A stretch of 64,000 nucleotides of DNA from Adhaeribacter radiodurans (GTDB lineage: Bacteria > Bacteroidota > Bacteroidia > Cytophagales > Hymenobacteraceae): the NCBI RefSeq assembly GCF_014075995.1, contig NZ_CP055153.1, positions 4,526,001-4,590,000 of the forward strand, given 5' to 3'. Under the pieces are notes generated by a model. The model made no database searches. It worked only from the letters and a program-made list of their open reading frames with translations, and was not told where the DNA came from. Numbering within the stretch: the stretch's first letter is position 1; the number at the start of each line of letters is the position of its first letter. The translations under genes and the position numbers were made by a program. Below, in pieces: positions 8,896-18,302 of this stretch.

Positions 8896-9589
8896 ATTGC
8901 GTTGATTAATTTACCTAAATGAAATTTATAAAAAAGAAAATTACCAGGATATAAAGCAAATTCTAATTTTCACTTAATAGTTCAATTTTACAAATAAAAT
9001 TTTAGTTTGTATTTATGGCAACGTTAATTAATATGCTTATTTTTAAGTATTCTAGGGAAAATACTACTCTATCTATTATCTATAATATATTCAATTTTTT
9101 TATAAATCTTTTTCTAGCATTTTTACGAGTTCCATTGCTATCAGGTTTATATTAAGAAATAGGACTGATATTGCTACTACATTGTTCCTATTCACCTAAA
9201 ATGAAGTTACTTGGGATATTAGGGTAGAGAGTTAAAGTTGAGCTGAACTTTATGTAGATATTTGGAGCAGATAATAAGAAAAATCAACTGAGTTATTTAA
9301 CGGATAGCAGTTGTAATCAGGCAGAAAATTTACTTAAAACAATTAATTATCAACTACATTCCGCAATAAAATCAAACCATTTTCTTTACACCTGTTCCCA
9401 GAATTTTTCCAGTGCTGGTGGCTATAATTCTGCGGATAAGCCAACCGCTACCTAAACATCTAGTAAGAAGTTTGCTTTTGCAGTTTCTGTTAGAACATAA
9501 AACTTAAAAGCACAAAATTTATAATTATTCGTACTACTTTCTACCCTTAAAATGAATTAATAACCTTGTCATTTACCAGCTAGCTATAC
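8896..9589. other. Long gene-free AT-rich gap
   Basis: About 690 bases between divergent genes. It is strongly AT-rich, with homopolymer runs near 9050-9120. I see no credible ORF, tRNA or strong hairpin. Promoters of both flanking genes must lie here. It could include a decayed gene, but no family similarity is visible. Confidence 0.4.
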
Positions 9590-10600
9590 GTGAGTACTTC
9601 CCAACCGAACATCCGTTATTTGCGCAACGAGCACCTGAAAACCATTAAGCCTAATTATCCGGGCAATAAAGTTATAAACGGCCAATTTGCTAATGGCGAC
9701 GAATTGTATACACCTTCGCTTCAAACTGTACTGAAATGGCAACTTTCCCGTAATCCGCAAAAAGAAGAAAAAGAGAAAGACACTTTTGTTCCACCGGTTA
9801 TTCCGGATGCTCAACTATTTACTTCTAACCACGATTTGTTGGTGTGGCTAGGTCATGCTTCCTTTCTCCTGCAATTAAACGGGATTTCGTTTCTCATAGA
9901 TCCGGTTTTAGTAGATTCGCCTTTTCTCCGGCGAAGACATCCCTTACCTTGTTCTTTGGGAGACATCCGGCATATTGATTACTTGGTTCTCTCGCATGGG
10001 CACCGCGACCATCTGGACGAGAAATCTATTAAATTATTGGCAAAAAATAACCCGCAGGTAAAAGCTCTTATTCCGTTGGCCATGGGACCGTTGCTGCACC
10101 AAATGGCACCCGGAATTACGTACCAGGAAGCCGGTTGGTACCAGCAATACGCCCTGCCAGAAAATTTAGGGGTAGCGGTTTACTATTTACCCGCCGCTCA
10201 CTGGCATCGTAGGGGCTTAACCGACATGAACAAAATTTTATGGGGAAGTTTTTTATTTAAAACTAATTCTAATCTTATTTATTTTGGCGGCGACAGCGCT
10301 TACGAAAAACACTTTTCTGACATTAAGGATTTTTTTGGTCCTCCGGATATGGCCATTTTACCGATTGGGGCTTATAAACCACCTTATATGATGCAGCTTA
10401 GCCACATGAATCCGCCGGAAGCCGTGCAAGCTTGTAACGATTTAGGAGCCAAAACTTTTATTCCCATGCATTACGGCACTTTCGACCTTTCCGACGAGCC
10501 TGCCGGCGAACCTATCCGGTGGATGCAGGAACTAGCCGCCGCCGGTAAATTAAACGGTAAACTTAAAATTCCGGCCGTTGGCGAGCGGGTGCTTTTGTAG
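9590..10600 (+). CDS. MBL-fold metallohydrolase (UlaG / NAPE-PLD-like)
   Basis: 336 residues from a GTG start at 9590 (GTGAGTACTTCC). LVWLGHASFLLQLNG and SFLIDPVL are typical of the COG2220 branch, and the metal motif HGHRDH follows LVLSH. Later elements include AAHWHRRG, FGGDSAYEKHF and PMHYGTFDLSDEP, matching the zinc-binding His and Asp positions of NAPE-PLD/RomA-like lipid or lactone hydrolases. The protein has no clear signal peptide and is probably cytoplasmic. The physiological substrate is unknown. It is isolated, with a gene-free gap upstream and a palindromic repeat directly after its stop. Confidence 0.85.
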   Translation: MSTSQPNIRYLRNEHLKTIKPNYPGNKVINGQFANGDELYTPSLQTVLKWQLSRNPQKEEKEKDTFVPPVIPDAQLFTSNHDLLVWLGHASFLLQLNGISFLIDPVLVDSPFLRRRHPLPCSLGDIRHIDYLVLSHGHRDHLDEKSIKLLAKNNPQVKALIPLAMGPLLHQMAPGITYQEAGWYQQYALPENLGVAVYYLPAAHWHRRGLTDMNKILWGSFLFKTNSNLIYFGGDSAYEKHFSDIKDFFGPPDMAILPIGAYKPPYMMQLSHMNPPEAVQACNDLGAKTFIPMHYGTFDLSDEPAGEPIRWMQELAAAGKLNGKLKIPAVGERVLL

Positions 10601-10605
10601 TTGCA

Positions 10606-10872
10606 GGTTGAAAGGTTTTAAAGTTGAAGGTTAAACGATGATTAATCAATCTATTGTTCTCTGCCGCGAGCGTCCTCGCTCGTGGCTAATTATTTGGTAG
10701 GCAGTTGGGCGCGCAAACTGATAGGGCTTGGCTACGAGAATGTGAGTAATTCTATCATCGGCCAGAGGCCGGACGATAAACAACACGAGCGAGGACGCTC
10801 GCGTTAGACACATTTATTTTAACTTTCTAACCATTCGACTTTACAACATTTCAACTTTAAAATCTTCCAACC
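10606..10872. repeat. REP-like element with nested inverted repeats
   Basis: A perfect 20-base inverted repeat at 10665-10684 (CGCGAGCGTCCTCGCTCGTG) and 10784-10803 encloses about 100 bases that include a small hairpin CGGCC-AGA-GGCCG. Each 20-base arm is also a hairpin by itself (CGAGCG-TCCT-CGCTCG). An outer, imperfect inverted repeat of about 28 bases (10606-10634 with 10844-10872) surrounds the whole. Its GC-rich arms stand out from AT-rich flanks. Downstream, degenerate AACTTTTCAACC-like units run to about 10942. This organisation resembles REP/BIME elements or a short MITE; no transposase is nearby. Confidence 0.7.
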
Positions 10873-10954
10873 AAAATAACTTTTCAACCTTTTAACTTTC
10901 CAACCATAAAACCAAAAAACTTGTAACTTGCAGCCAGTAACCTTCTGATATTAT

Positions 10955-12439
10955 ATGTCGCCTATCATTATTATCTGCATTATTGCGGCTTATTTTTGCG
11001 TATTAATTCTGATCTCCTTCCTTACCAGTAGCAAGTCTGATAACACCGATTCGTTTTTCCTGGCCAACCGGAAGTCGCCTTGGTTTGTGGTAGCTTTTGG
11101 TATGATTGGCACCTCGTTGTCTGGGGTTACCTTTATATCTATTCCGGGTATGGTAAATAAGGCCGAGTTTTCGTACCTGCAATTTGTGTTTGGGTATTTA
11201 TTAGGCTATCTGGTTATTGCTACCATTTTAATGCCGTTGTACTACCGCTTAAATTTAATTTCTATTTATGCATACCTGGAGCAGCGCTTTGGTTATTGGT
11301 CGTATAAAACCGGTGCGTTTTTCTTTTTGCTGGCGCGTACCATTGGGGCGGCTTTGCGCTTGTACGTAGTGGCAGGAGTGTTGCAATTAGCCGTTTTCGA
11401 TGCGTTAGGAGTTCCTTTTTACATTTCGGTGTTTATTACCATTGCGCTTATTTGGGTGTATACTTTTAGAGGCGGGATGAAAACCATTATCTGGACCGAT
11501 ACTTTTCAAACGCTAGCCATGCTCATCTGCGTGGGAGCCAGTATAGCCTTGATTTCGGATGAACTGAATTTATCGTTTCAGGGATTAGTAAAAACCGTAG
11601 AAGAAAGCAGCTTTTCCAAAGTATTTTTCTGGGATGTAAAAGACAGCCGTTACTTCTTGAAACAATTTTTCTCCGGCGCTTTTATTACCATTGTTATGAC
11701 TGGTCTGGACCAGGACATGATGCAGAAAAATCTGAGCTGTAAAAACCTCGGCGAAGCTCAGAAAAACATGTTTACTTTTAGTATTATCCTGGTTTTAGTA
11801 AATATTTTGTTTTTATCCTTGGGAGCTTTGCTGTATATTTTTGCTCAAGCCAAAGGCATTACCTTACCCACCAAAGGCGACGATGTTTTTCCGTTTTTAG
11901 CGCTTAACTACTTTCCGGCATTTGCGGCTATAGCATTTATTCTGGGTATTGTAGCCATAACTTACGCCAGCGCCGATTCGGCTCTTACGGCGCTTACCAC
12001 TTCGTTTTGCGTCGATTTTCTGGAATTTAAAAACCGGCCCGAAACCGAGCGGCAGAAGCTCAAATTCTACGTGCACATTGGTTTTTCGCTGTTGCTAATG
12101 CTGGTTATTGTCATTTTTAAAATAATTAACGACGAAAGTGTAGTAACTGCGGTATTTAAAATTGCCGGTTACACCTACGGACCTTTGTTGGGTTTATATG
12201 CTTTTGGTTTGTTTATCCGACGGAACTTACAGGATAAATTAGTTCCGGTAGTTTGCTTTTTAGCGCCTATTCTTACTTACATCATCAACATAAATTCTAA
12301 AGAATGGTTTTGGGGCTACGAGTTCGGTTTCGAAATACTAATACTAAATGGCTTTATTACTATTCTAGGCTTACTCAGTATTTCCCGTCCTGCAACGGAG
12401 GTGCTGGAGCCAGCAACTGGCGAAATGGTAAACACTTAA
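10955..12439 (+). CDS. Sodium:solute symporter family protein
   Basis: 494 residues from ATG 10955. It is hydrophobic throughout, with about 13 membrane segments. FGMIGTSLSGVTFISIPGMV lies in helix 1 and FRGGMKTIIWTDTFQT is the classic SSS motif between helices 5 and 6; TGLDQDMMQKNLSCKN and ITYASADSALTALTTSF (the latter containing the helix 8 Ser/Thr cluster for Na+) follow. The carrier imports a small solute with Na+ across the inner membrane. Unlike the symporter at 3870 it lacks the long coiled-coil insertion. The substrate is not deducible. The ABC exporter gene follows after 139 bases and probably has its own promoter. Confidence 0.88.
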   Translation: MSPIIIICIIAAYFCVLILISFLTSSKSDNTDSFFLANRKSPWFVVAFGMIGTSLSGVTFISIPGMVNKAEFSYLQFVFGYLLGYLVIATILMPLYYRLNLISIYAYLEQRFGYWSYKTGAFFFLLARTIGAALRLYVVAGVLQLAVFDALGVPFYISVFITIALIWVYTFRGGMKTIIWTDTFQTLAMLICVGASIALISDELNLSFQGLVKTVEESSFSKVFFWDVKDSRYFLKQFFSGAFITIVMTGLDQDMMQKNLSCKNLGEAQKNMFTFSIILVLVNILFLSLGALLYIFAQAKGITLPTKGDDVFPFLALNYFPAFAAIAFILGIVAITYASADSALTALTTSFCVDFLEFKNRPETERQKLKFYVHIGFSLLLMLVIVIFKIINDESVVTAVFKIAGYTYGPLLGLYAFGLFIRRNLQDKLVPVVCFLAPILTYIININSKEWFWGYEFGFEILILNGFITILGLLSISRPATEVLEPATGEMVNT

Positions 12440-12508
12440 AAAGTAAAAACTAATTAACTAATAATTGGAATTCCGACGGTTAAAACCAGCTATCTGGTTT
12501 AGATTACC

Positions 12509-12516
12509 TACCTTTG
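12509..12516 (+). promoter_or_regulatory. Possible -7 element of the ABC exporter promoter
   Basis: TACCTTTG fits the Bacteroidota -7 consensus TAnnTTTG, 63 bases before the ATG of the ABC gene. A clear TTTG at the -33 position was not found, so the call is tentative. Confidence 0.3.
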
Positions 12517-12578
12517 CAAACGATTTATACTTACTTTGTGTTTATCAGAAAACACTACTACCAGCATAACATTATTTA

Positions 12579-14414
12579 ATGGCGAAACGCGGATTCGGGG
12601 GAAGAAATACTAGTGCAGACGACTTAGCCTCCGGCAAAAAACCACTAACCAAAGAAAACTTTCAGAAAGGCCTTCGAATTTTTCGATACACCCTTCCTTA
12701 CAAAGTTAAATTTATTATTGGGCTTATATTTCTGGCCTTATCGAGTTCTACCTTTATGGTATTCCCGGCGCTCACGGGCCAACTCGTAGATTCGGCAACA
12801 GGAGCCGCTACGGGTACAGGTATTGCTTTCCTGAAAAACATTAACCTGATTGCTCTGGGTTTATTCGGCGTAATTTTATTGCAGGGAATATTTTCCTTCT
12901 TTCGGATTTACTTTTTTGCCCAGGTAAGCGAATACGCCGTAGCCGACATTCGGCGGTCGTTATATGCTAAATTTGTGGTGTTACCTATTCCGTTTTTCGA
13001 GCAGAAACGAGTTGGCGAAATTACCAGTCGTATTACCTCCGATGTATCGCAACTGCAGGATACATTTTCTATTACGCTGGCCGAGCTGTTCCGGCAATTG
13101 GTTACTTTAATTGTAGGAGTAGTCATTATTATGGTTACATCGGTAAAATTGTCCTTATTTATGCTGGGCACTTTTCCGGTATTAGTATTACTGGCTTTTG
13201 TGTTTGGAAAAAGGATTAAAAAGCTAGCAAAAGCTACCCAGGAAGAAATTGGTAAAACCAACGTAATTGTTGAAGAAACGCTGCAAGCCATTAATGTGGT
13301 AAAAGCTTTTACGAACGAGCTTTTTGAAATTGGGCGTTATAACCGTACCTTATCTAATGCTGTAAAGAATGCTTTAAAAGCTTCTTACTTCCGGGGTGCT
13401 TTTGTTTCGTTTATTATTGTGGGCCTTTTTGGCGGTATTATTCTGGTTTTGTGGTTTGGTGCCTCACTCGTAGAAAGCGGAGAATTAACTATTGGGCAGT
13501 TAGTACAATTTATTATTTATACCACTTTTATTGGCGCTTCGGTAGGTGGTTTGGGCGATATGTACGGTAGAGTGCAAACTTCTCTGGGCGCAGCCGACCG
13601 GGTATTAGAAATATTAGACGAACCAGAAGAACCTACTAATTTAACTAACCAGATAGGGACTGCTTTAAAGGTGAGCGGAAACATTGAATACGATCAGGTT
13701 GCCTTCTCCTATCCTACCCGGCCCGATATTGCGGTGCTTAAAGATATTTCCTTTCAAATTCAGTCCGGCGAAAAAGTGGCTTTAGTGGGACCTAGTGGAG
13801 CCGGAAAATCAACCATTGTAGCTTTGCTCATGAAGTTTTACAACCTGAAAGGTGGTCAGATTTGTATTGATGGACAGGATATAAATCATATTAATTTAAC
13901 CGAGTTACGCCGCAACATAGGTATTGTGCCGCAGGAGGTATTATTATTTGGCGGTACCATCCGCGAAAATATTGCCTATGGCAAGCCCGATGCTACCGAA
14001 GAAGAAATTTTACAAGCAGCTAAAAAAGCAAATGCCTATCAGTTTATACAATCGTTCCCTGAAAAACTAGAAACTGTAGTAGGCGAACGCGGTATTAAAT
14101 TGTCGGGAGGTCAACGGCAACGTGTTGCTATTGCCCGGGCTATTTTAAAGAACCCTGCCATTCTTATTCTCGACGAAGCGACTAGTTCCTTAGATTCCGA
14201 GTCGGAAAAATTGGTACAGCAAGCCATGGACGAATTGATGAAAGGCCGCACCAGCATTATTATTGCGCACCGCTTATCAACCATCCGGAAAGCCGATAAA
14301 ATTTTAGTAATTGAAAACGGTCAGATTGCCGAGCAAGGTACCCACGAAGAACTGTCGTTGAACGAAGCCGGCTTATACGCCAATTTGCTTCGGCTTCAGT
14401 TTGAATTAAGTTAA
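12579..14414 (+). CDS. ABC exporter, fused membrane and ATPase domains (MsbA/ABCB-like)
   Basis: 611 residues, one half-transporter that should work as a homodimer. A six-helix exporter domain spans about 45-340; EQKRVGEITSRITSDVSQLQ is typical of coupling-helix regions of type IV exporters. The ATPase domain has Walker A GPSGAGKST, signature LSGGQRQRVAIARAI, Walker B ILILDEATSSLD and the switch His in IIAHRLSTIRKAD. Related proteins flip lipid A precursors, lipids or drugs out of the inner membrane. The N-terminal 40 residues are polar and Gly/Lys-rich, as in Bacteroidota homologues. Substrate is not determined. Confidence 0.9.
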   Translation: MAKRGFGGRNTSADDLASGKKPLTKENFQKGLRIFRYTLPYKVKFIIGLIFLALSSSTFMVFPALTGQLVDSATGAATGTGIAFLKNINLIALGLFGVILLQGIFSFFRIYFFAQVSEYAVADIRRSLYAKFVVLPIPFFEQKRVGEITSRITSDVSQLQDTFSITLAELFRQLVTLIVGVVIIMVTSVKLSLFMLGTFPVLVLLAFVFGKRIKKLAKATQEEIGKTNVIVEETLQAINVVKAFTNELFEIGRYNRTLSNAVKNALKASYFRGAFVSFIIVGLFGGIILVLWFGASLVESGELTIGQLVQFIIYTTFIGASVGGLGDMYGRVQTSLGAADRVLEILDEPEEPTNLTNQIGTALKVSGNIEYDQVAFSYPTRPDIAVLKDISFQIQSGEKVALVGPSGAGKSTIVALLMKFYNLKGGQICIDGQDINHINLTELRRNIGIVPQEVLLFGGTIRENIAYGKPDATEEEILQAAKKANAYQFIQSFPEKLETVVGERGIKLSGGQRQRVAIARAILKNPAILILDEATSSLDSESEKLVQQAMDELMKGRTSIIIAHRLSTIRKADKILVIENGQIAEQGTHEELSLNEAGLYANLLRLQFELS

Positions 14415-14604
14415 TTATTCATCTAATTATTTAGTAATTTATTCCCCGATGTTTCTTTTCGATTTAGCAAAGAGGCAGCGGGGTATTTAATTTTAGTCAT
14501 CTTTAATTTAGGTAACCACCCTTTTTAAAATTACTTCGGTTGAATGGTAGGTTTTTCTTATTTTTACGGATAGCATTTATTTACCAAACCAATAAACTGT
14601 TTAT

Positions 14605-15471
14605 ATGAAAAAATTTATTACAGGTAGTGCAGCTGTTATTTTAGCTTTTTTCCTTTCTACCGGTGTTACCTTTGCTCAATTAGAAACTCCTCAAGCTAGT
14701 CCGCTAGCCACCGTTACTCAAAAAGTTGGCCTTACTACTATTTCAGTGGAATATTCCCGTCCCAGTGCCAGAGGACGTAAGGTTTTTGGCGGTATTCGGC
14801 CATTTGGGCAGGCTTGGCGGACGGGTGCCAACGGAACTACTAAAATTACTTTTAAAGACGATGTAACGGTACAAGGCAACAAAGTACCGGCCGGTGAATA
14901 CGCTCTTTATACCATTCCGAATGAAAATGAATGGACAATAGTAATAAACAAAAATTTAACTCTGGGCGGCAATACCGAAGGGTATAAAACCACTGAAGAT
15001 GTGACTCGTTTTACTGTAAAGCCTATAAGACTGACCAATAGAACCGAAACATTTACTATTAATTTCTCTGACTTAACCCCGGCAACCGCTAACGTGGAAT
15101 TACTGTGGGAAAATACCTCGGTTAAATTTAAAGTAGTAACCGAAGTAGAAAGCAAAGTAATGAAGCAAATTCAGGATCAGGTAATTAATGGTCAAAACGT
15201 GAGCGCTGATATGTACGCTGCCGCCGCCAGCTATTACTACGAAAACAACAAGGATAATAATTTGGCCTTACAATGGATGAAAAAAGCCAACGAAAAAGAT
15301 CCAAAATTCTGGAACATGCACACGCAAGCTAAAATCCAGGCCCGGGCCAAAGATTTTAAAGGTGCTACTGCCTCTGCCCAAAAATCCATAGAATTAGCTA
15401 AAGCCGCCAAAAACGACGATTACGTACGGATGAACGAGCAAGTTATTGCCGAGTGGGCAAAAGCAAAGTAA
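14605..15471 (+). CDS. Exported DUF2911 domain protein
   Basis: 288 residues. Residues 1-24 are a signal peptide (KKFITGSAAVILAFFLSTG, cleavage near TFAQ). The DUF2911 domain fills about 30-180, with SVEYSRPSARGRKVFGG, GQAWRTGANGTTKITF and VPAGEYALYTIP as diagnostic blocks. The C-terminal 100 residues are helical with TPR-like features (ALQWMKKANEKDPKFWNMH). DUF2911 proteins are abundant and uncharacterised in Bacteroidota and are expected in the periplasm. The gene is monocistronic and ends at a strong terminator at 15532-15564. Confidence 0.88.
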   Translation: MKKFITGSAAVILAFFLSTGVTFAQLETPQASPLATVTQKVGLTTISVEYSRPSARGRKVFGGIRPFGQAWRTGANGTTKITFKDDVTVQGNKVPAGEYALYTIPNENEWTIVINKNLTLGGNTEGYKTTEDVTRFTVKPIRLTNRTETFTINFSDLTPATANVELLWENTSVKFKVVTEVESKVMKQIQDQVINGQNVSADMYAAAASYYYENNKDNNLALQWMKKANEKDPKFWNMHTQAKIQARAKDFKGATASAQKSIELAKAAKNDDYVRMNEQVIAEWAKAK

Positions 15472-15531
15472 CTTGGAGTGTATCCACTTCAAATAGTAAA
15501 TTGATAAAAGAATTTAATTATTGCATTAAAG

Positions 15532-15564
15532 AAAAAGCCGCTGAATACATCAGCGGCTTTTTTT
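15532..15564 (+). terminator. Intrinsic terminator after DUF2911 gene
   Basis: AGCCGCTG and CAGCGGCT form a perfect 8-bp GC-rich core, extended by A/T pairs, around a 7-base loop and followed by eight or nine T residues. It is 60 bases after the stop. Confidence 0.92.
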
Positions 15565-15596
15565 TAGTCTTTTAATAAAATTAAATTATACCCATT

Positions 15597-15660
15597 AGTA
15601 AGAAGTAGTTGCTCTAATAGACTTTGATATTGTTCTTTGGAGTCTTTGCAAGGCTCCAAA
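15597..15660. repeat. Dispersed repeat, partial copy
   Basis: AGTAAGAAGTAGTTGC and TGTTCTTTGGAGTCTTT recur with few changes at 45541-45602, in the same order and spacing, and the second block recurs near 49815. The piece lies in the gap between DUF2911 and the 3' end of hslU. It also contains TTTGGAG...CTCCAAA, a small inverted repeat. Confidence 0.6.
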
Positions 15661-15713
15661 GAAAACCCTTAGTACCAAACAAAATCTATGGTACTTTTTG
15701 ATACGATTTTATA

Positions 15714-17123
15714 TTATAAAATATACTGGCTTAGATCACGGTTTTTAACCATGTTGGTCAAGCGCTCATCTACCATTTCGGGGGTAATCAGAATGTGCGC
15801 ATTCGCCCCGATTTTATCGGGCACATCAAATAATATTTCGTTGAGTAGTTGACTCACTACCGTTTGCAGCCGACGTGCGCCAATATTTTCTACCTCGGCA
15901 TTTACTTCAAAAGCAATTTCGGCAATTTTGTGCAAGGCATCGTCGGAAAAAGTAAGTTCTACGTCTTCGGCTTGCAACAACGCTTCGTACTGCTTGGTTA
16001 AAGCATTTTTAGGAAATTTAAGAATCCGGTAAAAGTCTTCTTTGGTTAAACTTTGCAATTCTACCCGAATTGGAAAACGGCCCTGTAATTCCGGAATTAA
16101 ATCGGATGGTTTGGCAACGTGAAAAGCACCGGCAGCCACAAACAAAATATGATCAGTTTTAATTACGCCGTACTTGGTATTTACGGTACTACCTTCTACA
16201 ATAGGCAATAAATCGCGTTGCACTCCTTCGCGGCTTACATCCGGTCCACCGCCGCCTTTGTTACTGGCCGAAGCAATTTTATCTATTTCATCAATAAAAA
16301 TTACCCCCGCATTTTCCGCTTTCCGAATGGCTTCTTCTTTTACTTCGTCCATGTCGATCAGCTTCACGGCTTCTTCTTCCAGTAATATTTTACGGGCTTC
16401 GGCAATCGTTACTTTCCGTTTGCGGGTTTTCTTGGGCATCATGCCGCTAATCATTTCCTGAATATTCATCATGGAAGCTTCGTCGATGCCGGGACCTAAT
16501 ACCCCTACTCCAGTAGAACTGTTTTGCTGCACTTTAATTTCAATTTTCCGCTCATCGAGTTCCCCATTGCGGATTTTAACCCTAAACTTCTCGCGGGTAC
16601 GTTCATTTAGCTCCTGGTCGTTATCCGGCATTGTACCTTCATTAGCGGACGTAGCAAAGCCCGCGTAAGGTTTAGTTGGGGTTGGTGTAGTGGTAATAGG
16701 CGGAATTAACGCATCCAGAATGATATCTTCTACTACCTGGGCAGCCTGCACTTTTACTTCTTCTTTGCGGCGCATTTTCACCATATTCACCGATTGTTCT
16801 ACCAAATCACGAACCATACTTTCCACATCGCGGCCTACGTAACCTACTTCGGTAAATTTAGAGGCTTCTACTTTGGTAAAAGGAGCATCGGCAATACTGG
16901 CCAGCCGACGGGCAATTTCAGTTTTACCTACTCCGGTAGCGCCAATCATTAATATATTATTGGGTACAATTTCGTTTTGCATGTCTGGGTCAGCGTGCAT
17001 GCGGCGCCAGCGATTGCGTAAAGCAATAGCAACATTCCGCTTGGCATCATGTTGCCCGATAATGTATTTATCTAGTTCGGTTACAATTTGAACCGGCGTT
17101 AAATAATGGGAGGTATCTAGCAT
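15714..17123 (-). CDS. hslU: HslU, ATPase subunit of the HslUV protease
   Basis: 469 residues, the normal HslU length. LTPVQIVTELDKYIIGQHDA opens the protein. Walker A GATGVGKT occupies residues 61-68, FTEVGYVGRDVESMVRDLVE is diagnostic of HslU/ClpY, and Walker B reads VIFIDEIDK. The I-domain lies between about 110 and 245. The C-terminus ends DLSQYIL, a hydrophobic tail like the one that docks in HslV. HslU is a hexameric AAA+ unfoldase feeding the HslV peptidase in the cytoplasm. No hslV is found in this window, so it must be elsewhere or absent. porQ lies 105 bases upstream on the same strand. Confidence 0.95.
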   Translation of the reverse strand: MLDTSHYLTPVQIVTELDKYIIGQHDAKRNVAIALRNRWRRMHADPDMQNEIVPNNILMIGATGVGKTEIARRLASIADAPFTKVEASKFTEVGYVGRDVESMVRDLVEQSVNMVKMRRKEEVKVQAAQVVEDIILDALIPPITTTPTPTKPYAGFATSANEGTMPDNDQELNERTREKFRVKIRNGELDERKIEIKVQQNSSTGVGVLGPGIDEASMMNIQEMISGMMPKKTRKRKVTIAEARKILLEEEAVKLIDMDEVKEEAIRKAENAGVIFIDEIDKIASASNKGGGGPDVSREGVQRDLLPIVEGSTVNTKYGVIKTDHILFVAAGAFHVAKPSDLIPELQGRFPIRVELQSLTKEDFYRILKFPKNALTKQYEALLQAEDVELTFSDDALHKIAEIAFEVNAEVENIGARRLQTVVSQLLNEILFDVPDKIGANAHILITPEMVDERLTNMVKNRDLSQYIL

Positions 17124-17228
17124 ATTAAGATCAATATGGATTGCCTATAAGGGCAAAAATTTGAATTTTATCAGATTATAAACAATAGTAAAAAGAATTT
17201 CATACGATTAAAAGAAAAATAAGCCCGA

Positions 17229-18272
17229 TTATACCCGCGACTTTTTTCTAAAAACCTGGGAAACCTGCGTAACAACCGTTAATGTATTGCTTGCTCCTGC
17301 TACGTGGTAATAAGCCCGGGTAAAAGCTAACTCAAACGCTTTTATTCGTATAGCGGTACCTAAAGAAAAGCCTGCTCCGCCGGCTTTTGTTTCCAGGCGC
17401 AACTCCCGGTTACGCAAATGGTTATATCCCAACATAACGCTAAAGTTCTTACTTAGTATAAATTGCCCGCCAACAACAAAATGACGGGCCAGTTTATCGC
17501 CAAATGTTTTCTGCTGGGAGCCGGAATTAAAACTTCCGGTTTGGGTAGTATCCTGGTAGCTGATATCAAATTGCTGCAAGTGGTGGGCTGTAATGGAAAA
17601 CTGCAAGGGCATGTGTTCGGGCTTGTAGGTCATACCAATTTGCGCATCGAAGGGCATGCTTTCCCGCGGGCCGCCAGCAAAGGTTTTTATTTGGTAACCA
17701 ATATTTTTGAGCACCAAACCTACGTAAAAATCTTTATCCGAATGTTTATACACGCCCCCTAGGTCTATTAAAGCCGCCGAAGACTTGTACTCGGCAATGC
17801 CCGATAAAGCAAATTTTAGGGTAGCGCCTAAAGTAAATGGCTTTATAACCGAAGCATGGGTTACACTTACTACGTAATCGTGCACCGAAAACGTACCAGT
17901 TGCCTGACCAGTTGGGTCGGTTTGCGTAAAATCACCGTAACTTAAATACTGCACTCCTGCTCCCCACTGGCCATACTTCGTATGGTCTATAGCATAAAAC
18001 ACCGAGCTTAAAGAAATATCAGCCAGGTAATCGGAGTAACTTAAGGCCAAGTGCTTTTGCATTCCTGATTGCAAAAGTGCCGGGTTTGCCTGCATCATAG
18101 TGGCATCTGAACTCGGCGATGAAAGGTTTACCCCACCCAGAGCCGCTAACCGGGCACCCGCTTGCAAATCTAAAAAATCAAAAGTATGCCGGCCACCAAT
18201 CTGCGCCTCGGCTCTAAATGCATTTATCAGAAAAAAAAATATTAAAATGGCCTTTACTTTTATTAATTGCAT
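17229..18272 (-). CDS. porQ: Type IX secretion system protein PorQ
   Basis: 347 residues with a signal peptide (AILIFFFLINAFRAEAQ). The mature start GGRHTFDFLDLQAGARLAAL followed by GGVNLSSPSSDATMMQANPA is the diagnostic PorQ/PorV-type opening. The rest alternates short beta strands (VSVTHASVIKPFTLGATLKF, FSVMLGYNHLRN), consistent with an outer-membrane beta barrel. In Porphyromonas, PorQ works with PorU, PorV and PorZ in the attachment complex of type IX secretion. It starts only 30 bases after lon ends, so lon and porQ are probably co-transcribed. Confidence 0.85.
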   Translation of the reverse strand: MQLIKVKAILIFFFLINAFRAEAQIGGRHTFDFLDLQAGARLAALGGVNLSSPSSDATMMQANPALLQSGMQKHLALSYSDYLADISLSSVFYAIDHTKYGQWGAGVQYLSYGDFTQTDPTGQATGTFSVHDYVVSVTHASVIKPFTLGATLKFALSGIAEYKSSAALIDLGGVYKHSDKDFYVGLVLKNIGYQIKTFAGGPRESMPFDAQIGMTYKPEHMPLQFSITAHHLQQFDISYQDTTQTGSFNSGSQQKTFGDKLARHFVVGGQFILSKNFSVMLGYNHLRNRELRLETKAGGAGFSLGTAIRIKAFELAFTRAYYHVAGASNTLTVVTQVSQVFRKKSRV

Positions 18273-18302
18273 GCACTCCAGATTTCGGCCATTTCTCCTT
18301 TT

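Noticed and set aside
9584-9814. 76-codon minus-strand frame overlapping the MBL gene start
   Set aside because: It is antisense to the N-terminus of a recognised gene and has no family similarity.
10665-10803. CRISPR array or tRNA-like structure at the 20-base repeats
   Set aside because: There are only two inverted copies, not regularly spaced direct repeats, and no tRNA cloverleaf can be drawn.
12908-13291. 127-codon minus-strand frame within the ABC exporter gene
   Set aside because: It is antisense to a strongly conserved gene, has Ser/Thr/Ile-rich composition typical of a reversed frame, and shows no family signature.
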